Below are positions 50,319-63,600 of a stretch of 64,000 bases of DNA, one piece after another. The DNA is from Telmatactis stephensoni (lineage: Eukaryota > Cnidaria > Anthozoa > Actiniaria > Isophelliidae): positions 1,017,010-1,081,009 of the forward strand of contig JALIZF010001866.1 of the NCBI GenBank assembly GCA_029948255.1. The letters run 5' to 3'. A program made the translations under genes and the position numbers. Every line of letters begins with the position of its first letter. Within the stretch, counting starts at the first letter, position 1. The notes below the pieces were generated by a model. It was given only the letters and a program-made list of their open reading frames with translations. It searched no databases and had not been told where the DNA came from.

Positions 50319-52698
50319 GTAAAACGCATTTCACTGATTTCCTCCATATTTGTCATATCGGTTGGTATGGCTTTAATGTTACCTTTTTGACTGTAATGTT
50401 TTCTTAAAAAATGCTTTAAAATTGAAAAGTGTGTTTTATAGTTATCTATCTATTCAAGGTTTTTCTTTTTTGTTGTTGTTTTCGTTCCGTTTTTCATTTG
50501 TTTTATAAACTAAGATGTATTAAATTCATGTATAGACTTTACATAACATTACGCAGCGAGTGAGTTCAGTTGAACATTACTTGCACTTGTTTGCAGGGGA
50601 ATTTGACTGTTTGAATCGAGCAATTAAGTGAATATGTGCTGCAATGATATCTAAAACAAGCCAGTTTTCTCAACTTATAGAAATGTCTTGCTACTTCAAG
50701 CCATAGATACATAACATGCACAAACAACATGTTAGTGCATCATCTTATAAATCAGTTTCTTCCTCTTTCCCATTGTTTTCATGTTTCATTCATTTTCTTG
50801 TTTTCAAATGTATTGTCCCACAAAATGGCGGAAGAGCGTTTTTGAAAATATGTGTGTATATTTCTCTCCAGAAGTTCACAAATACCATAATCACGGATGT
50901 CTCTGAATCTAACCTTGAATGTTTGGATTTTTCTTACATTTGATGTTTTCGTTCAGTTTCTTTCCAAAATCGTCCAATTTAAATTCAGGATTAAAGGGCG
51001 GAGAGTTTCATGTGAACACGAAATGATTTTTGAAAAAGTAAAGCTTGTCTCTTCAATTATAGCGGACCTCCTGAGGCACTCGAATGGTGACACTTATTAT
51101 TTGAATGACAAACACACAAAAAGACCCAGGCATGTCTGCTGATCATTAGTTTTTGAAGTTCAAAAACTCGCCGCCGGCCTCTGATTCACCTGTTTACCCA
51201 CTCTAAAGGATAATCCGTCTCCAGAAAGCGGAGACAAAATACAATTTACGTCTAAGAGATTCAATTGTGTGCTCCACACGTCCCTGGTTGGAGTTAAAAT
51301 TATGATGATTAATAATCCAATGAAAAACTTCCCAGAAATTCTGTCTTTAATATGGAATACTGGCAGTGAAAGAAGATTTTATCCTAGTTGGTGGAACAAT
51401 GCGAAAATCCCCCCAACCTAACAAATCACCTTAACAATTATTATTCCTCGGATAAAGTTTTTGTTATGATAAATCTTCCTCCATAACTCAATGGGAATGC
51501 TGTATTCATGGGATGGATGATGATGTACGTTTTGGGGAACTCATTCTAGCCAATTATCAATTTTAAAATAAAATAATCAATTATCTTCGTTCAAGTTCCT
51601 GCAGCGAATAATTATTCAATGTGCAAAATAATTCCTCGGAGTACTTGAAGCGTAGTTTTTACAGAAGTATAGAAGCCATTTTCTGTGGTAATTTTCATTT
51701 TAAGGCCGAATTCCTTCACCTGCTAAAAGGAAGTCTGACAGTAGCATAGTATGGCTTTGTGTTTGTTAATTAAGGAAGGTTGTCGACATAGCCATGTTTG
51801 TTTAGTGTTTTGGGTGGTTTAAAAAGATAATTGTGAAAACTGTATGTGTCTTGCTAATCGAGGCTTTGTTCTCTTATCTACTACTGGATTACGAGGGATT
51901 AACCCACAAAAACTCAAAATTACTTAAATCAATGCTTAATAAGAATTTGTTAGAAAACTGAATCGCCTCAGAGAAAAGATATTTTATTCAGAGCAAGGAC
52001 GCAACAAGGCGGCAAAAGTTGACAGGTACTTATAAATGTTTCGTTCCTGTTCTGTCGAAAACCTCAAAAAAGCACACAGAGATCTCAAAATACCTTGTAA
52101 TTCTGTAGTCTCTACACCTACTTCTTGAATACGTTGATGTTTGGAGAGGCAATGTGAAGGATCCTTTTTGTTTTATTTGTTATCAATTTTACTTATTTAT
52201 TCATTTCTTGTTTTTTGCATTCAATTGCTCAGTGCTTGTTCATATATGACATGATTCAACTGATTTCTTTTAGTTCAGAATTTTTTTCGGTTTTCGTTTT
52301 GTTTTGTTTTTTCATTTTTTCATTTTGTTCTTTTTTGAAACTGACTTGAAAACTGAAATCTGCAATTTTTTTGTATTGAAATGATTCCCATTGATGCTTC
52401 TTTTATTCGAAAACTTGTTCATGTTATTCTTGATATCAGTTTTCGATCCTTTGGTCCACAGCGATTCTAGTTTACTTTGTAATAAATTATACATATTTTA
52501 GAGACTGGATCTTGATACTTAGAGTTGTATTTTAAAGTTCCTGTCTTTAGTTTGTTTTAATTGATTTGAATACTGAAATAATGAAAAAACAACTTTATTT
52601 GATGAGGGTAGCACGTGACAGTACTAATACTGAGCCATATTGCCTTCTGTAATCAATTAAAATGATTTTGTTGGGGTTTTATTAAAAACGTTGGTAGC

Positions 52699-52699
52699 C

Positions 52700-52730
<31 letters not shown>
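52699..52730. repeat. (GAT)n microsatellite
   Basis: About ten uninterrupted GAT triplets. Confidence 0.9.
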
Positions 52731-52731
<1 letters not shown>

Positions 52732-53049
52732 ACAATAACGATTGATAACCATTTTCGATGTAAATAGTCTTGTACTACTGATAAAATGTCCAAGGAAATT
52801 TACGATTGCTATTATAATAAACCTAATCAGTGATATTGTCCATCCGTTAGGAAGGCTGGCAGTTTTAAATATGCTTCAATGCTAATTATTTAGGTGAACT
52901 TTTTCTTTAAATATAAAAAGTCTCTATACTGTAAACCTGGCTTATTAATAGTAAAAGATATAAGGAAAATATGTTTTCAAACAAATGCCTTGAGATTAAC
53001 CTTTTTATGGGCTAAATGTAGAATCACTACCAGACCGCAGAAATGCATC

Positions 53050-53233
53050 TTAGGCCCAGTTCAGACGTCGAACTTTTGCCGCGTCCAATCTAATAATTGC
53101 ATTTTGTAGATGAAAAGTGCGGCTTCTGAACGAAATGAATTTGACAAATTTGATTTAAACTGAATTTTTCAATTTACAAAATGCAACTATTAGATTCGAC
53201 ACGGCAAAAGTTCGACGTCTGAACTTGGCCTTA
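53050..53233. mobile_element. Foldback MITE just upstream of the peptide gene
   Basis: TTAGGCCCAGTTCAGACGTC at the left is mirrored by GACGTCTGAACTTGGCCTTA at the right. Long inner arms (GAACTTTTGCCGCGTC, AATCTAATAATTGCATTTTG) are also mirrored. Confidence 0.8.
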
Positions 53234-53696
53234 CGAATCTAAAATATTGACTACAGAATACAGAAACTAATATTCGTGATGAGTACAAATATTTCGGTTT
53301 TATTGCAAAACCATCAACAGAACAATGAATGTTAATTCAGTGGGCTAAAGACACCAATTTTGTACTTCCGGATAGTATTTGATACTTATATAAATGTATA
53401 TTCCAAAACCTCCAACATTCTTGAGATTGGCTATGATAAGATATAGATTGGCTATTTATTAATAAGGTTCCCATGAAGAATTTAAAGTAAAATGAATAAT
53501 AATATGACAAATTGAAAGCATATTTTCTAAAATTATAGTAACTTATAAACGTGTCGGCTAACATCACAAGCCTTTATCAGTGTTTACAATAAAAGATGTA
53601 ATCGATTGAGGAAACTCAAACAACTACTTTACACAATTTTCAAAACTAGTAATATACATTTGATGATTTATGTTCTAGTTTGGTTATTAACTTCAG

Positions 53697-54966
53697 CTTC
53701 ACTGGTCTACATTTATTATGGATAAACACACAGTTGCAGTACTTTTAACTTTAATGGTTCTTACAACTTGCATGATAGTCGAGGCATCCTCGAAAGGATG
53801 TGGTACCTGGTCACTAGGAAGTCGACGCTTTGCCAGATTGTGTAAAAGAAATCAAAGACGAAATCGAGTGCGGATGGTTGGTTTGGATGAGCCTGCAGAC
53901 ATGACGTACGTATCAGCTCGTCACTGTGTTACATTAATAGACCGACCACGCCCTTCCCCCCCCCCCCCAAAAAAAAAAACAAAAACCAAAACAAAACAAA
54001 ACAAACAAACAAACAACTTCCATATACCAACATCTTAGAAGCATTTTTCCTACTGGGGTAATTTTTCGTATGACTGTGAAAACGGCACTGTTACGGCACG
54101 GCAGCAATTTAGCATAATTTTAGAGCGGTTTTCATATGACTGGGAAACAGCACAGTCACCTCACCAGTACGATTATGATACGAATGTTTTTATAGAAATT
54201 ACGGTACTGACACGGTCACGGTACGGACCGTACCGTTTCCCACTCATATGAAAACCACTATCACGGCACTTACACGGGCACCGCACTGACAGTAGATTAC
54301 GTATGACTGTGAAAACGGCACCTGCACGGTCACTGACACGGTTACAGCAGGAATTTCGAATATTCTTATAGACATTAAGGCGCTGACAACGGTCACGGCA
54401 CGGCGCGGTACGTTTCACGCTCATACGAATACTGCTCTACAGATATCACGATACTGAATGCGGTCACGGCACTGACATAGTAACGGCGCTACGCGTCCCG
54501 TTTGACCGCTTTATACTCATCAGTACGTAAACTGCTCTAGGGTACACGAAGCACGAAACTTGGAACCGTAATGATACACGTGACCTGATACAACAAATCC
54601 ATGTAGTCAATTTTGTGCAGTCGTATAAAGGGTATACACCTATTTCAGTGAACATTGTCGGGCAGAAGATCACCTTACAAAGCCTACGCGACTCACCTGA
54701 AAGGAAGCATGGGTAGACTGAATTACTAAAGTTATAAAACCACACAAATATCTACACGACAATTCAAATCTAGCTTGCTCTGACCTTATACACCAAAGAA
54801 GTTCATTCGTTTATGTTTAAAATCAAGACCAAGGCTGAAAAATGTGGTTTTCCAACTACCCACACTCCTTTTCGGTCTAGTCGCGTGGGCTTGAGGCCTT
54901 TCGTATTTCCTTTTTTGAAATAGGTGTGTATATATGTGGGTGCTCTTCTTCTAGCGAACAATCAAT

Positions 54967-55001
<35 letters not shown>

Positions 55002-55006
55002 CCAAT

Positions 55007-55042
<36 letters not shown>

Positions 55043-55764
55043 GTTTTATTAAGTATCCTTTTTTACAATTTTACATCTATTTACAAACAGAAAAAGTAAA
55101 ATATGAATTAAGAAAAGAAACTCTTTTGTATTATTAACCTTTGGACTACATAATGTATATATAGTATTTCATAATCACAGTACGATCTCACAAACGAACG
55201 ATCTCATGAACTTGACACCCCATTTCTATACCTTACAAATTGTAGCCTCAATTTAAAGGCCCACTTGGATGAAAATCGACTGAAAATTAGATCCTTATTA
55301 TTTCTATCTGAAGATGAATGTAGCTTAAATAACTAGCTAAACTCTGCCAAAAAATCTGCATTTCTAGCTCATTATCTAAGAGAAATTTTGATATAAAGTC
55401 TAAAAGAACAATAGGGTCGACTAAATGACGTCATTTACTCACAACTTAAATACTAACATACTTGACAATTTCTATTCGTCTCGTTTGAATGTAAAGAAAA
55501 TGTTCGCTTTTGGTGATTATTGGGAGTCGTACAGATAGGTTTTACTAAGTTTAAGTACATGTTCAATTTTAATTTATTTTCATCCAAGTGCCCCTTTAAC
55601 TTAATTCCGTAAATTGCTGACACCTCTCACAGTACTCTGCATTGTGCTTCATAATTATTTAAGTGTAACAAACATCGTTATGTATTTTTGGTAGATCACG
55701 TGAACAGCCAGCCAATCAAGACGAGAAAAATTACCTAAAGGAATTGTTTCGAAGTGACTATTAA
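53697..55764 (+). CDS. Small secreted basic peptide precursor, two exons, family unknown
   Basis: Coding exon 1 starts after an acceptor at 53696 (TTAACTTCAG), has a 21-nt leader, ATG at 53718, and ends GACATGAC|GTACGT at 53905. Exon 2 runs 55695-55764 after TTTTGGTAG; the phase matches and gives 85 aa. Residues 1-23 form a clear signal peptide: short polar start, hydrophobic VAVLLTLMVLTTCMIV, small residues before a likely cut after VEA. The mature part begins SSKGCGTWSLGSRRFARLCK and is strongly basic to about residue 52 (several RR/KR pairs), then turns acidic to the C terminus (KNYLKELFRSDY). The two mature cysteines (28 and 42) could form one loop of 13 residues. This resembles a neuropeptide or host-defence peptide precursor in plan, but I recognise no family. 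AATAAA follows at 56054. Confidence 0.65.
53960..54017. repeat. Poly-C/poly-A low-complexity tract
   Basis: CCCCCCCCCC followed by A-rich (AAAAC)n/(AAAC)n sequence. It lies after the exon 1 donor and opens a spurious Pro/Lys-rich extension of the reading frame. Confidence 0.8.
54050..54540. mobile_element. Array of CATATGAGTGGGAAA foldback MITEs in the peptide-gene intron
   Basis: At least two full inverted-repeat units (54122-54259 with TTTTCATATGACTGGGAAAC / GTTTCCCACTCATATGAAAA; 54297-54438 with diverged ends) plus half copies on both sides. All carry ACGGTCACGGTACGG-type internal repeats. Same family as 40944-41090. Confidence 0.7.
54958..55041. repeat. (ATCA)n microsatellite with ACCA interruptions
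   Basis: About twenty tetranucleotide units, ATCA with three or four ACCA variants. Confidence 0.9.
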
Positions 55765-56053
55765 AGTATTACCCAATGGACTTACAAGCGTATAAATAAA
55801 GTACCATCCATGACAACTGTAACTAAAACTTATTTAGGAGTGAAGCGGCAATCACGTGACTTGCATATCTGACCACGTGACTGGTGGTTTCCAAATATGG
55901 TCGTGATAGACAATTGTAAAGCGAGTCACAATATTCAATTATTTATAAATCAGATTAAATCACATGCGTATTAATACTTGGTCTATACTGTTACTGGAAA
56001 AATGTACACCATGGCAGAGCTGAAAGTTCTGAATGTAAAAATGAAATGTACAA

Positions 56054-56059
56054 AATAAA
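56054..56059 (+). terminator. Polyadenylation signal for the peptide gene
   Basis: AATAAA, 290 bases beyond the stop at 55764, followed by a T/G-rich stretch (TTAGTTTATTGTTAATGT). Confidence 0.5.
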
Positions 56060-56209
56060 GACAATGCAACTTAGTTTATTGTTAATGTACTGACTCTTAC
56101 ATTTTATATCATCAAGGTATTTTTGTTGTGTTTTCCGTGTGCGTTTTCTTATTTATACCTTTATTTGTACGCCTTTTTGTATTTCGATCCTGTCAGGGTT
56201 CGTGCTACT

Positions 56210-56510
56210 CCTTAAACTCCTTGAAAACTCCTTGAATTTCATTTGCGTTTTCAAGGGCGCTTGTAAAGCCCTTGAATTCTAGAAATTCTGCTCAAACTCC
56301 TTAAAAACTCCTTGGATTTGTACTTTTAACAAAAAACGTAAGGGACTTGAATGGGATGGGAAGCCGAAATTCACTTTTTTCTTTTACATGTAAGTGAGGG
56401 AAGATTACGTCAGTATTTCCGTAAAACCATTAGTAAAAAATCGAGTAACACTCCTTGAAAAATCGGGTCCTTGAATATTCCTTGAATTCTCCTGGAAATT
56501 TTAAATTCAT
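56210..56510. repeat. CTCCTTGAA-rich interspersed repeat
   Basis: ACTCCTTGAAAACTCCTTGA, CCCTTGAATTCTAGAAATTC, ACTCCTTAAAAACTCCTTGG and later TCCTTGAATATTCCTTGAAT occur irregularly. It is a degenerate short-period repeat with no coding signal. Confidence 0.55.
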
Positions 56511-56734
56511 ATCGATCTCAGAACGAACCTCGATCCTTACAATAGTTCCAGTTCCGAGATATGCTTCAGCCGCCACATACAAAGGACTCAGAACGAGGCT
56601 ACGTGCTAAAATGTTTGGTTATGTTACGACTGAGCTTTATGTACGTAGAATCGTCTTGATACTTTTGTGTGTGGCAAGTGAAGTGTATATCCGAAGTCGG
56701 CCATTCATACAATTTGTCATAGTGCTATGAGTAC

Positions 56735-57600
56735 ATGAAAAATGGACAATCAATGCAAAACACAAATTTTTGACAATTTTCCATGGGAAAATGGCCGGAA
56801 ATCTACAACATATACATCCTACATAACCCATTGAAAACCTTCAAAAATGATACAAAAACCAATGGCAAAAAATCGACAAAATGCAAAGCCTATGCAAAAT
56901 ACTCAAAATGTCCCTAAATGAACAAAATGCAATGAAACATGTGCAGCAACTCCCTCAAAAGAGAAAAATGCAAAGGGTATACCACACGCCAGAAGAATAA
57001 AATTGCCCAAAATGTAAAGCTCAAAGTCCATTAAAGTTCAAAGTACGCAAAATTTCTCCAAAATCCACAAAATGCAAAGGATATATACTCCCAAGAAAAA
57101 TGGTCAACAATGGCAAAATATCAACAAAATGAAAAGTCTATCTATGGGAAAGGCAAAATCATTAAAAATGACAAAAATGGACAAAATGCAAAGACTATAG
57201 TCCCTGAACAAAGGACAAAATTGGACAACATGCAAAGACTATATAAAGCCCATGCAAAATGTTCAAAATTTACCAAAATCGAAAAAATGTAAAGTCCATT
57301 TAAAAATGCGCAAAATTTCTCCATAATCGACAAAATACATACTGTATGCCCCACGAAAAATAGTCAACAATCTACAAAAATCATCAATTTTGGTCATTTT
57401 TGCGCTATTTTCATGGGCTATAGTCCATTGGAAATCGTTATTTTTGGTCATTCCTTCAATATGTTCAAAGCCTATAGTCCATTGAAAATCGTCAGTTTTG
57501 CACATTTTTGCTGTATTTTCATAGCCTATACTCCATTGAAAATCGTGATTTTAAGCAATTTTTGCGCTATTTTTATAGCCTATAGTTCATTGACCATTTT
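56735..57600. repeat. Diverged, partly inverted flank of the 54-bp satellite
   Basis: From about 56735 to 57350 the recognisable unit parts (ATCGACAAAATGCAAAG, CCTATGCAAAATACTCAAAA) are the reverse complement of the main array. From about 57370 onward the orientation is that of the main array (ATTTTTGCGCTATTTTCATG, GGGCTATAG, CCATTG). Units are strongly diverged and irregular in length. Confidence 0.75.
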
Positions 57601-60600
57601 GCTTGGGCTATAGCCTTTGCTTTTTGTCGATTTTGGGCCATTTTTGAGCATTTTGCATGGGCTATAGCCTTTGCTTTTTATCGATTTTCCGCCATTTTTG
57701 AGCATTTTGCATGGGCTATAGCCTTTGCTTTTTGTCGATTTTGGGTCATTTTTGAGCATTTTGCATGGGCTATAGCCTTTGCTTTTTATCGATTTTCCGC
57801 CATTTTTGAGCATTTTGCATGGGCTATAGCCTTTGCTTTTTATCGATTTTCCGCCATTTTTGAGCATTTTGCATGGGCTATAGCCTTTGCTCTTTATCGA
57901 TTTTGGGCCATTTTTGAGCATTTTGCATGGGCTATAGCCTTTGCTCTTTATCGATTTTGGGCCATTTTTGAGCATTTTGCATGGGCTATAGCCTTTGCTC
58001 TTTATCGATTTTGGGCCATTTTTGAGCATTTTGCATGGGCTATAGCCTTTGCTCTTTATCGATTTTGGGCCATTTTTGAGCATTTTGCATGGGCTATAGC
58101 CTTTGCTCTTTATCGATTTTGGGCCATTTTTGAGCATTTTCCATGGGCTATAGCCTTTGCTCTTTATCGATTTTGGGCCATTTTTGAGCATTTTGCATGG
58201 TCTATAGCCTTTGCGTTTTCACAATTTTCCGCCATTTTTGAGCATTTTGCATGGGCTATAGCCTTTGCTTTTTATCGATTTTCAGCCATTTTTGAGCATT
58301 TTGCATATGGGCTATAGCCTTTGCTTTTTATCGATTTTGGGCCATTTTTGAGCATTTTCCATGGGCTATATAGCCTTTGCTTTTTATCGATTTTGGGCCA
58401 TTTTTGAGCATTTTGCATGGGCTATAGCCTTTGCTTTTTATCGATTTTGGGCCATTTTTGGCCATTTTGCATGGGCTATAGCCTTTTCTTTTTATCGATT
58501 TTCCACCATTTTTGAGCATTTTGCATGGGCTATAGCCTTTGCTCTTTATCGATTTTGCGCCATTTTTGAGCATTTTGCATGGGCTATAGCCTTTGCGTTT
58601 TCACAATTTTCCGCCATTTTTGAGCATTTTGCATGGGCTATAGCCTTTGCTTTTTATCGATTTTGGGCCATTTTTGAGCATTTTGCATGGGCTATAGCCT
58701 TTGCTTTTTATCGATTTTGGGCCATTTTTGAGCATTTTGCATGGGCTATAGCCTTTGCTTTTTATCGATTTTGGGCCATTTTTGAGCATTTTGCATGGGC
58801 TATAGCCTTTGCTTTTTATCGATTTTGGGCCATTTTTGAGCATTTTGCATGGGCTATAGCCTTTGCTTTTTATCGATTTTGGCCATTTTTGAGCATTTTG
58901 CATGGGCTATAGCCTTTGCTTTTTATCGATTTTGGGCCATTTTTGAGCATTTTGCATGGGCTATAGCCTTTGCTCTTTATCGATTTTGGGCCATTTTTGA
59001 GCATTTTGCATGGGCTATAGCCTTTGCTCTTTATCGATTTTCCGCCATTTTTGAGCATTTTGCATGGGCTATAGCCTTTGCTTTTTATTGATTTTGGGCC
59101 ATTTTTGAGCATTTTGCATGGGCTATAGCCTTTGCTTTTTATCGATTTTGGGCCATTTTTGAGCATTTTGCATGGGCTATAGCCTTTGCTTTTTATCGAT
59201 TTTGGGCCATTTTTGAGCATTTTGCATGGGCTATAGCCTTTGCGTTTTCACAATTTTCCGCCATTTTTGAGCATTTTGCATGGGCTATAGCCTTTGCTTT
59301 TTATCGATTTTCAGGCCATTTTTGAGCATTTTGCATGGGCTATAGCCTTTGCTTTTTATCGATTTTGGGCCATTTTTGAGCATTTTGCATGGGCTATATA
59401 GCCTTTGCTTTTTATCGATTTTGGGCCATTTTTGAGCATTTTGCATGGGCTATAGCCTTTGCTTTTTATCGATTTTCCGCCATTTTTGAGCATTTTGCAT
59501 GGGCTATAGCCTTTGCTTTTTATCGATTTTGGGCCATTTTTGAGCATTTTGCATGGGCTATAGCCTTTGCGTTTTCACAATTTTCCGCCATTTTTGAGCA
59601 TTTTGCATGGGCTATAGCCTTTGCTTTTTATCGATTTTGGGCCATTTTTGAGCATTTTGCATGGGCTATAGCCTTTGCTTTTTATCGATTTTGGGCCATT
59701 TTTGAGCATTTTGCATGGGCTATAGCCTTTGCTTTTTATCGATTTTCCGCCATTTTTGAGCATTTTGCATGGGCTATAGCCTTTGCTTTTTATCGATTTT
59801 GGGCCATTTTTGAGCATTTTGCATGGGCTATAGCCTTTGCTTTTTATCGATTTTCCGCCATTTTTGAGCATTTTGCATGGGCTATAGCCTTTGCTTTTTA
59901 TCGATTTTGGGCCATTTTTGAGCATTTTGCATGGGCTATAGCCTTTGCTTTTATCGATTTTGGGCTATTTTTGAGCATTTTGCATGGGCTATAGCCTTTG
60001 CTCTTTATCGATTTTCCGCCATTTTTGAGCATTTTCCATGGGCTATAGCCTTTGCTCTTTATCGATTTTGGGCCATTTTTGAGCATTTTGCATGGGCTAT
60101 AGCCTTTGCTCTTTATCGATTTTGGGCCATTTTTGAGCATTTTCCATGGGCTATAGCCTTTGCTCTTTATCGATTTTGGGCCATTTTTGAGCATTTTGCA
60201 TGGTCTATAGCCTTTGCGTTTTCACAATTTTCCGCCATTTTTGAGCATTTTGCATGGGCTATAGCCTTTGCTTTTTATCGATTTTCAGCCATTTTTGAGC
60301 ATTTTGCATATGGGCTATAGCCTTTGCTTTTTATCGATTTTGGGCCATTTTTGAGCATTTTGCATGGGCTATAGCCTTTGCTTTTTATCGATTTTGGGCC
60401 ATTTTTGAGCATTCTGCATGGGCTATAGCCTTTGCTTTTTATCGATTTTCCGCCATTTTTGAGCATTTTGCATGGGCTATAGCCTTTGCGTTTTATCGAT
60501 TTTGGGCCATTTTTGAGCATTTTGCATGGGCTATAGCCTTTGCTTTTTATCGATTTTGGGCCATTTTTAAGCATTTTGCATGGGCTATAGCCTTTGCTTT

Positions 60601-63600
60601 TTATCGATTTTCCGCCATTTTTGAGCATTTTGCATGGGCTATAGCCTTTGCTTTTTATCGATTTTGGGCCATTTTTGAGCATTTTGCATGGGCTATAGCC
60701 TTTGCTTTTCATCGATTTTGGGCCATTTTTGAGCATTTTGCATGGGCTATAGCCTTTGCTCTTTATCGATTTTCCGCCATTTTTGAGCATTTTGCATGGG
60801 CTATAGCCTTTGCTCTTTATTGATTTTGGGCCATTTTTGAGCATTTTGCATGGGCTATAGCCTTTGCTCTTTATCGATTTTGGGCCATTTTTGAGCATTT
60901 TCCATGGGCTATAGCCTTTGCTCTTTATCGATTTTGGGCCATTTTTGAGCATTTTGCATGGTCTATAGCCTTTGCGTTTTCACAATTTTCCGCCATTTTT
61001 GAGCATTTTGCATGGGCTATAGCCTTTGCTTTTTATCGATTTTCAGCCATTTTTGAGCATTTTGCATATGGGCTATAGCCTTTGCTTTTTATCGATTTTG
61101 GGCCATTTTTGAGCATTTTGCATGGGCTATATAGCCTTTGCTTTTTATCGATTTTGGGCCATTTTTGAGCATTTTGCATGGGCTATAGCCTTTTCTTTTT
61201 ATCGATTTTCCACCATTTTTGAGCATTTTGCATGGGCTATAGCCTTTGCTCTTTATCGATTTTGGGCCATTTTTGAGCATTTTGCATGGGCTATAGCCTT
61301 TGCGTTTTCACAATTTTCCGCCATTTTTGAGCATTTTGCATGGGCTATAGCCTTTGCTTTTTATCGATTTTGGGCCATTTTTGAGCATTTTGCATGGGCT
61401 ATAGCCTTTGCTTTTTATCGATTTTGGCCATTTTTGAGCATTTTGCATGGGCTATAGCCTTTGCTTTTTATCGATTTTGGGCCATTTTTGAGCATTTTGC
61501 ATGGGCTATAGCCTTTGCTTTTTATCGATTTTGGGCCATTTTTGAGCATTTGCATGGGCTATAGCCTTTGCTTTTTATCGATTTTCGGCCATTTTTGAGC
61601 ATTTTGCATGGGCTATAGCCTTTGCTTTTTATCGATTTTGGGCCATTTTTGAGCATTTTGCATGGGCTATAGCCTTTGCTTTTATCGATTTTGGGCCATT
61701 TTTGAGCATTTTGCATGGGCTATAGCCTTTGCTTTTTATCGATTTTCGGCCATTTTTGAGCATTTTGCATGGGCTATAGCCTTTGCTTTTTATCGATTTT
61801 GGGCCATTTTTGAGCATTTTGCATGGGCTATAGCCTTTGCTTTTATCGATTTTGGGCCATTTTTGAGCATTTTGCATGGGCTATAGCCTTTGCTCTTTAT
61901 CGATTTTCCGCCATTTTTGAGCATTTTGCATGGGCTATAGCCTTTGCTCTTTATCGATTTTGGGCCATTTTTGAGCATTTTGCATGGGCTATAGCCTTTG
62001 CTCTTTATCGATTTTGGGCCATTTTTGAGCATTTTGCATGGGCTATAGCCTTTGCTTTTTATCGATTTTGGGCCATTTTTGAGCATTTTGCATGGGCTAT
62101 AGCCTTTGCGTTTTCACAATTTTCCGCCATTTTTGAGCATTTTGCATGGGCTATAGCCTTTGCTTTTTATCGATTTTCGGCCATTTTTGAGCATTTTGCA
62201 TATGGGCTATAGCCTTTGCTTTTTATCGATTTTGGGCCATTTTTGAGCATTTTGCATGGGCTATAGCCTTTGCTTTTTATCGATTTTGGGCCATTTTTGA
62301 GCATTTTGCATGGCTATAGCCTTTGCTTTTTATCGATTTTGGGCCATTTTTGAGCATTTTGCATGGGCTATAGCCTTTGCTTTTTATCGATTTTGGGCCA
62401 TTTTTGAGCATTTTGCATGGGCTATAGCCTTTGCTTTTTATCGATTTTGGGCCATTTTTGAGCATTTTGCATGGGCTATAGCCTTTGCTTTTTATCGATT
62501 TTCCGCCATTTTTGAGCATTTTGCATGGGCTATAGCCTTTGCTTTTTATCGATTTTGGGCCATTTTTGAGCATTTTGCATGGGCTATAGCCTTTGCTTTT
62601 CATCGATTTTGGGCCATTTTTGAGCATTTTGCATGGGCTATAGCCTTTGCTCTTTATCGATTTTGCGCCATTTTTGAGCATTTTGCATGGGCTATAGCCT
62701 TTGCTCTTTATCGATTTTGGGCCATTTTTGAGCATTTTGCATGGGCTATAGCCTTTGCTCTTTATCGATTTTGGGCCATTTTTGAGCATTTTGCATGGGC
62801 TATAGCCTTTGCTCTTTATCGATTTTGGGCCATTTTGAGCATTTTGCATGGGCTATAGCCTTTGCGTTTTCACAATTTTCCGCCATTTTTGAGCATTTTG
62901 CATGGGCTATAGCCTTTGCTTTTTATCGATTTTCAGCCATTTTTGAGCATTTTGCATATGGGCTATAGCCTTTGCTTTTTATCGATTTTGGGCCATTTTT
63001 GAGCATTTTGCATGGGCTATATAGCCTTTGCTTTTTATCGATTTTGGGCCATTTTTGAGCATTTTGCATGGGCTATAGCCTTTGCTTTTTATCGATTTTG
63101 GGCCATTTTTGGCCATTTTGCATGGGCTATAGCCTTTTCTTTTTATCGATTTTCCACCATTTTTGAGCATTTTGCATGGGCTATAGCCTTTGCTCTTTAT
63201 CGATTTTGGGCCATTTTTGAGCATTTTGCATGGGCTATAGCCTTTGCGTTTTCACAATTTTCCGCCATTTTTGAGCATTTTGCATGGGCTATAGCCTTTG
63301 CTTTTTATCGATTTTGGGCCATTTTTGAGCATTTTGCATGGGCTATAGCCTTTGCTTTTTATCGATTTTGGGCCATTTTTGAGCATTTTGCATGGGCTAT
63401 AGCCTTTGCTTTTTATCGATTTTGGGCCATTTTTGAGCATTTTGCATGGGCTATAGCCTTTGCTTTTTATCGATTTTGGCCATTTTTGAGCATTTTGCAT
63501 GGGCTATAGCCTTTGCTTTTTATCGATTTTCCGCCATTTTTGAGCATTTTGCATGGGCTATAGCCTTTGCTTTTTATCGATTTTGGGCCATTTTTGAGCA

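Larger units (their letters stand above)
31203..53696. other. About 22 kb without recognisable coding exons
   Basis: After DTWD1 I see no exon that resembles a known family until 53697. The stretch holds the repeats listed separately, purine-rich tracts (31950-32080, 33340-33370), T/G-rich tracts (48075-48145, 52285-52330), and three TATA-plus-donor configurations that could start noncoding 5' exons. Long stretches (33000-35900, 42800-43850, 46800-50200, 50900-52600) show nothing I can name. Confidence 0.55.

Noticed and set aside
53906..54038. Read-through extension of the peptide frame ending in Pro/Lys-rich sequence
   Set aside because: It runs into a poly-C/poly-A low-complexity tract after a good GTACGT donor, while the spliced alternative gives a sensible ending.
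54958..55041. Regular short repeat considered as a CRISPR-like array
   Set aside because: Plain (ATCA)n microsatellite in a eukaryotic genome; no spacers.
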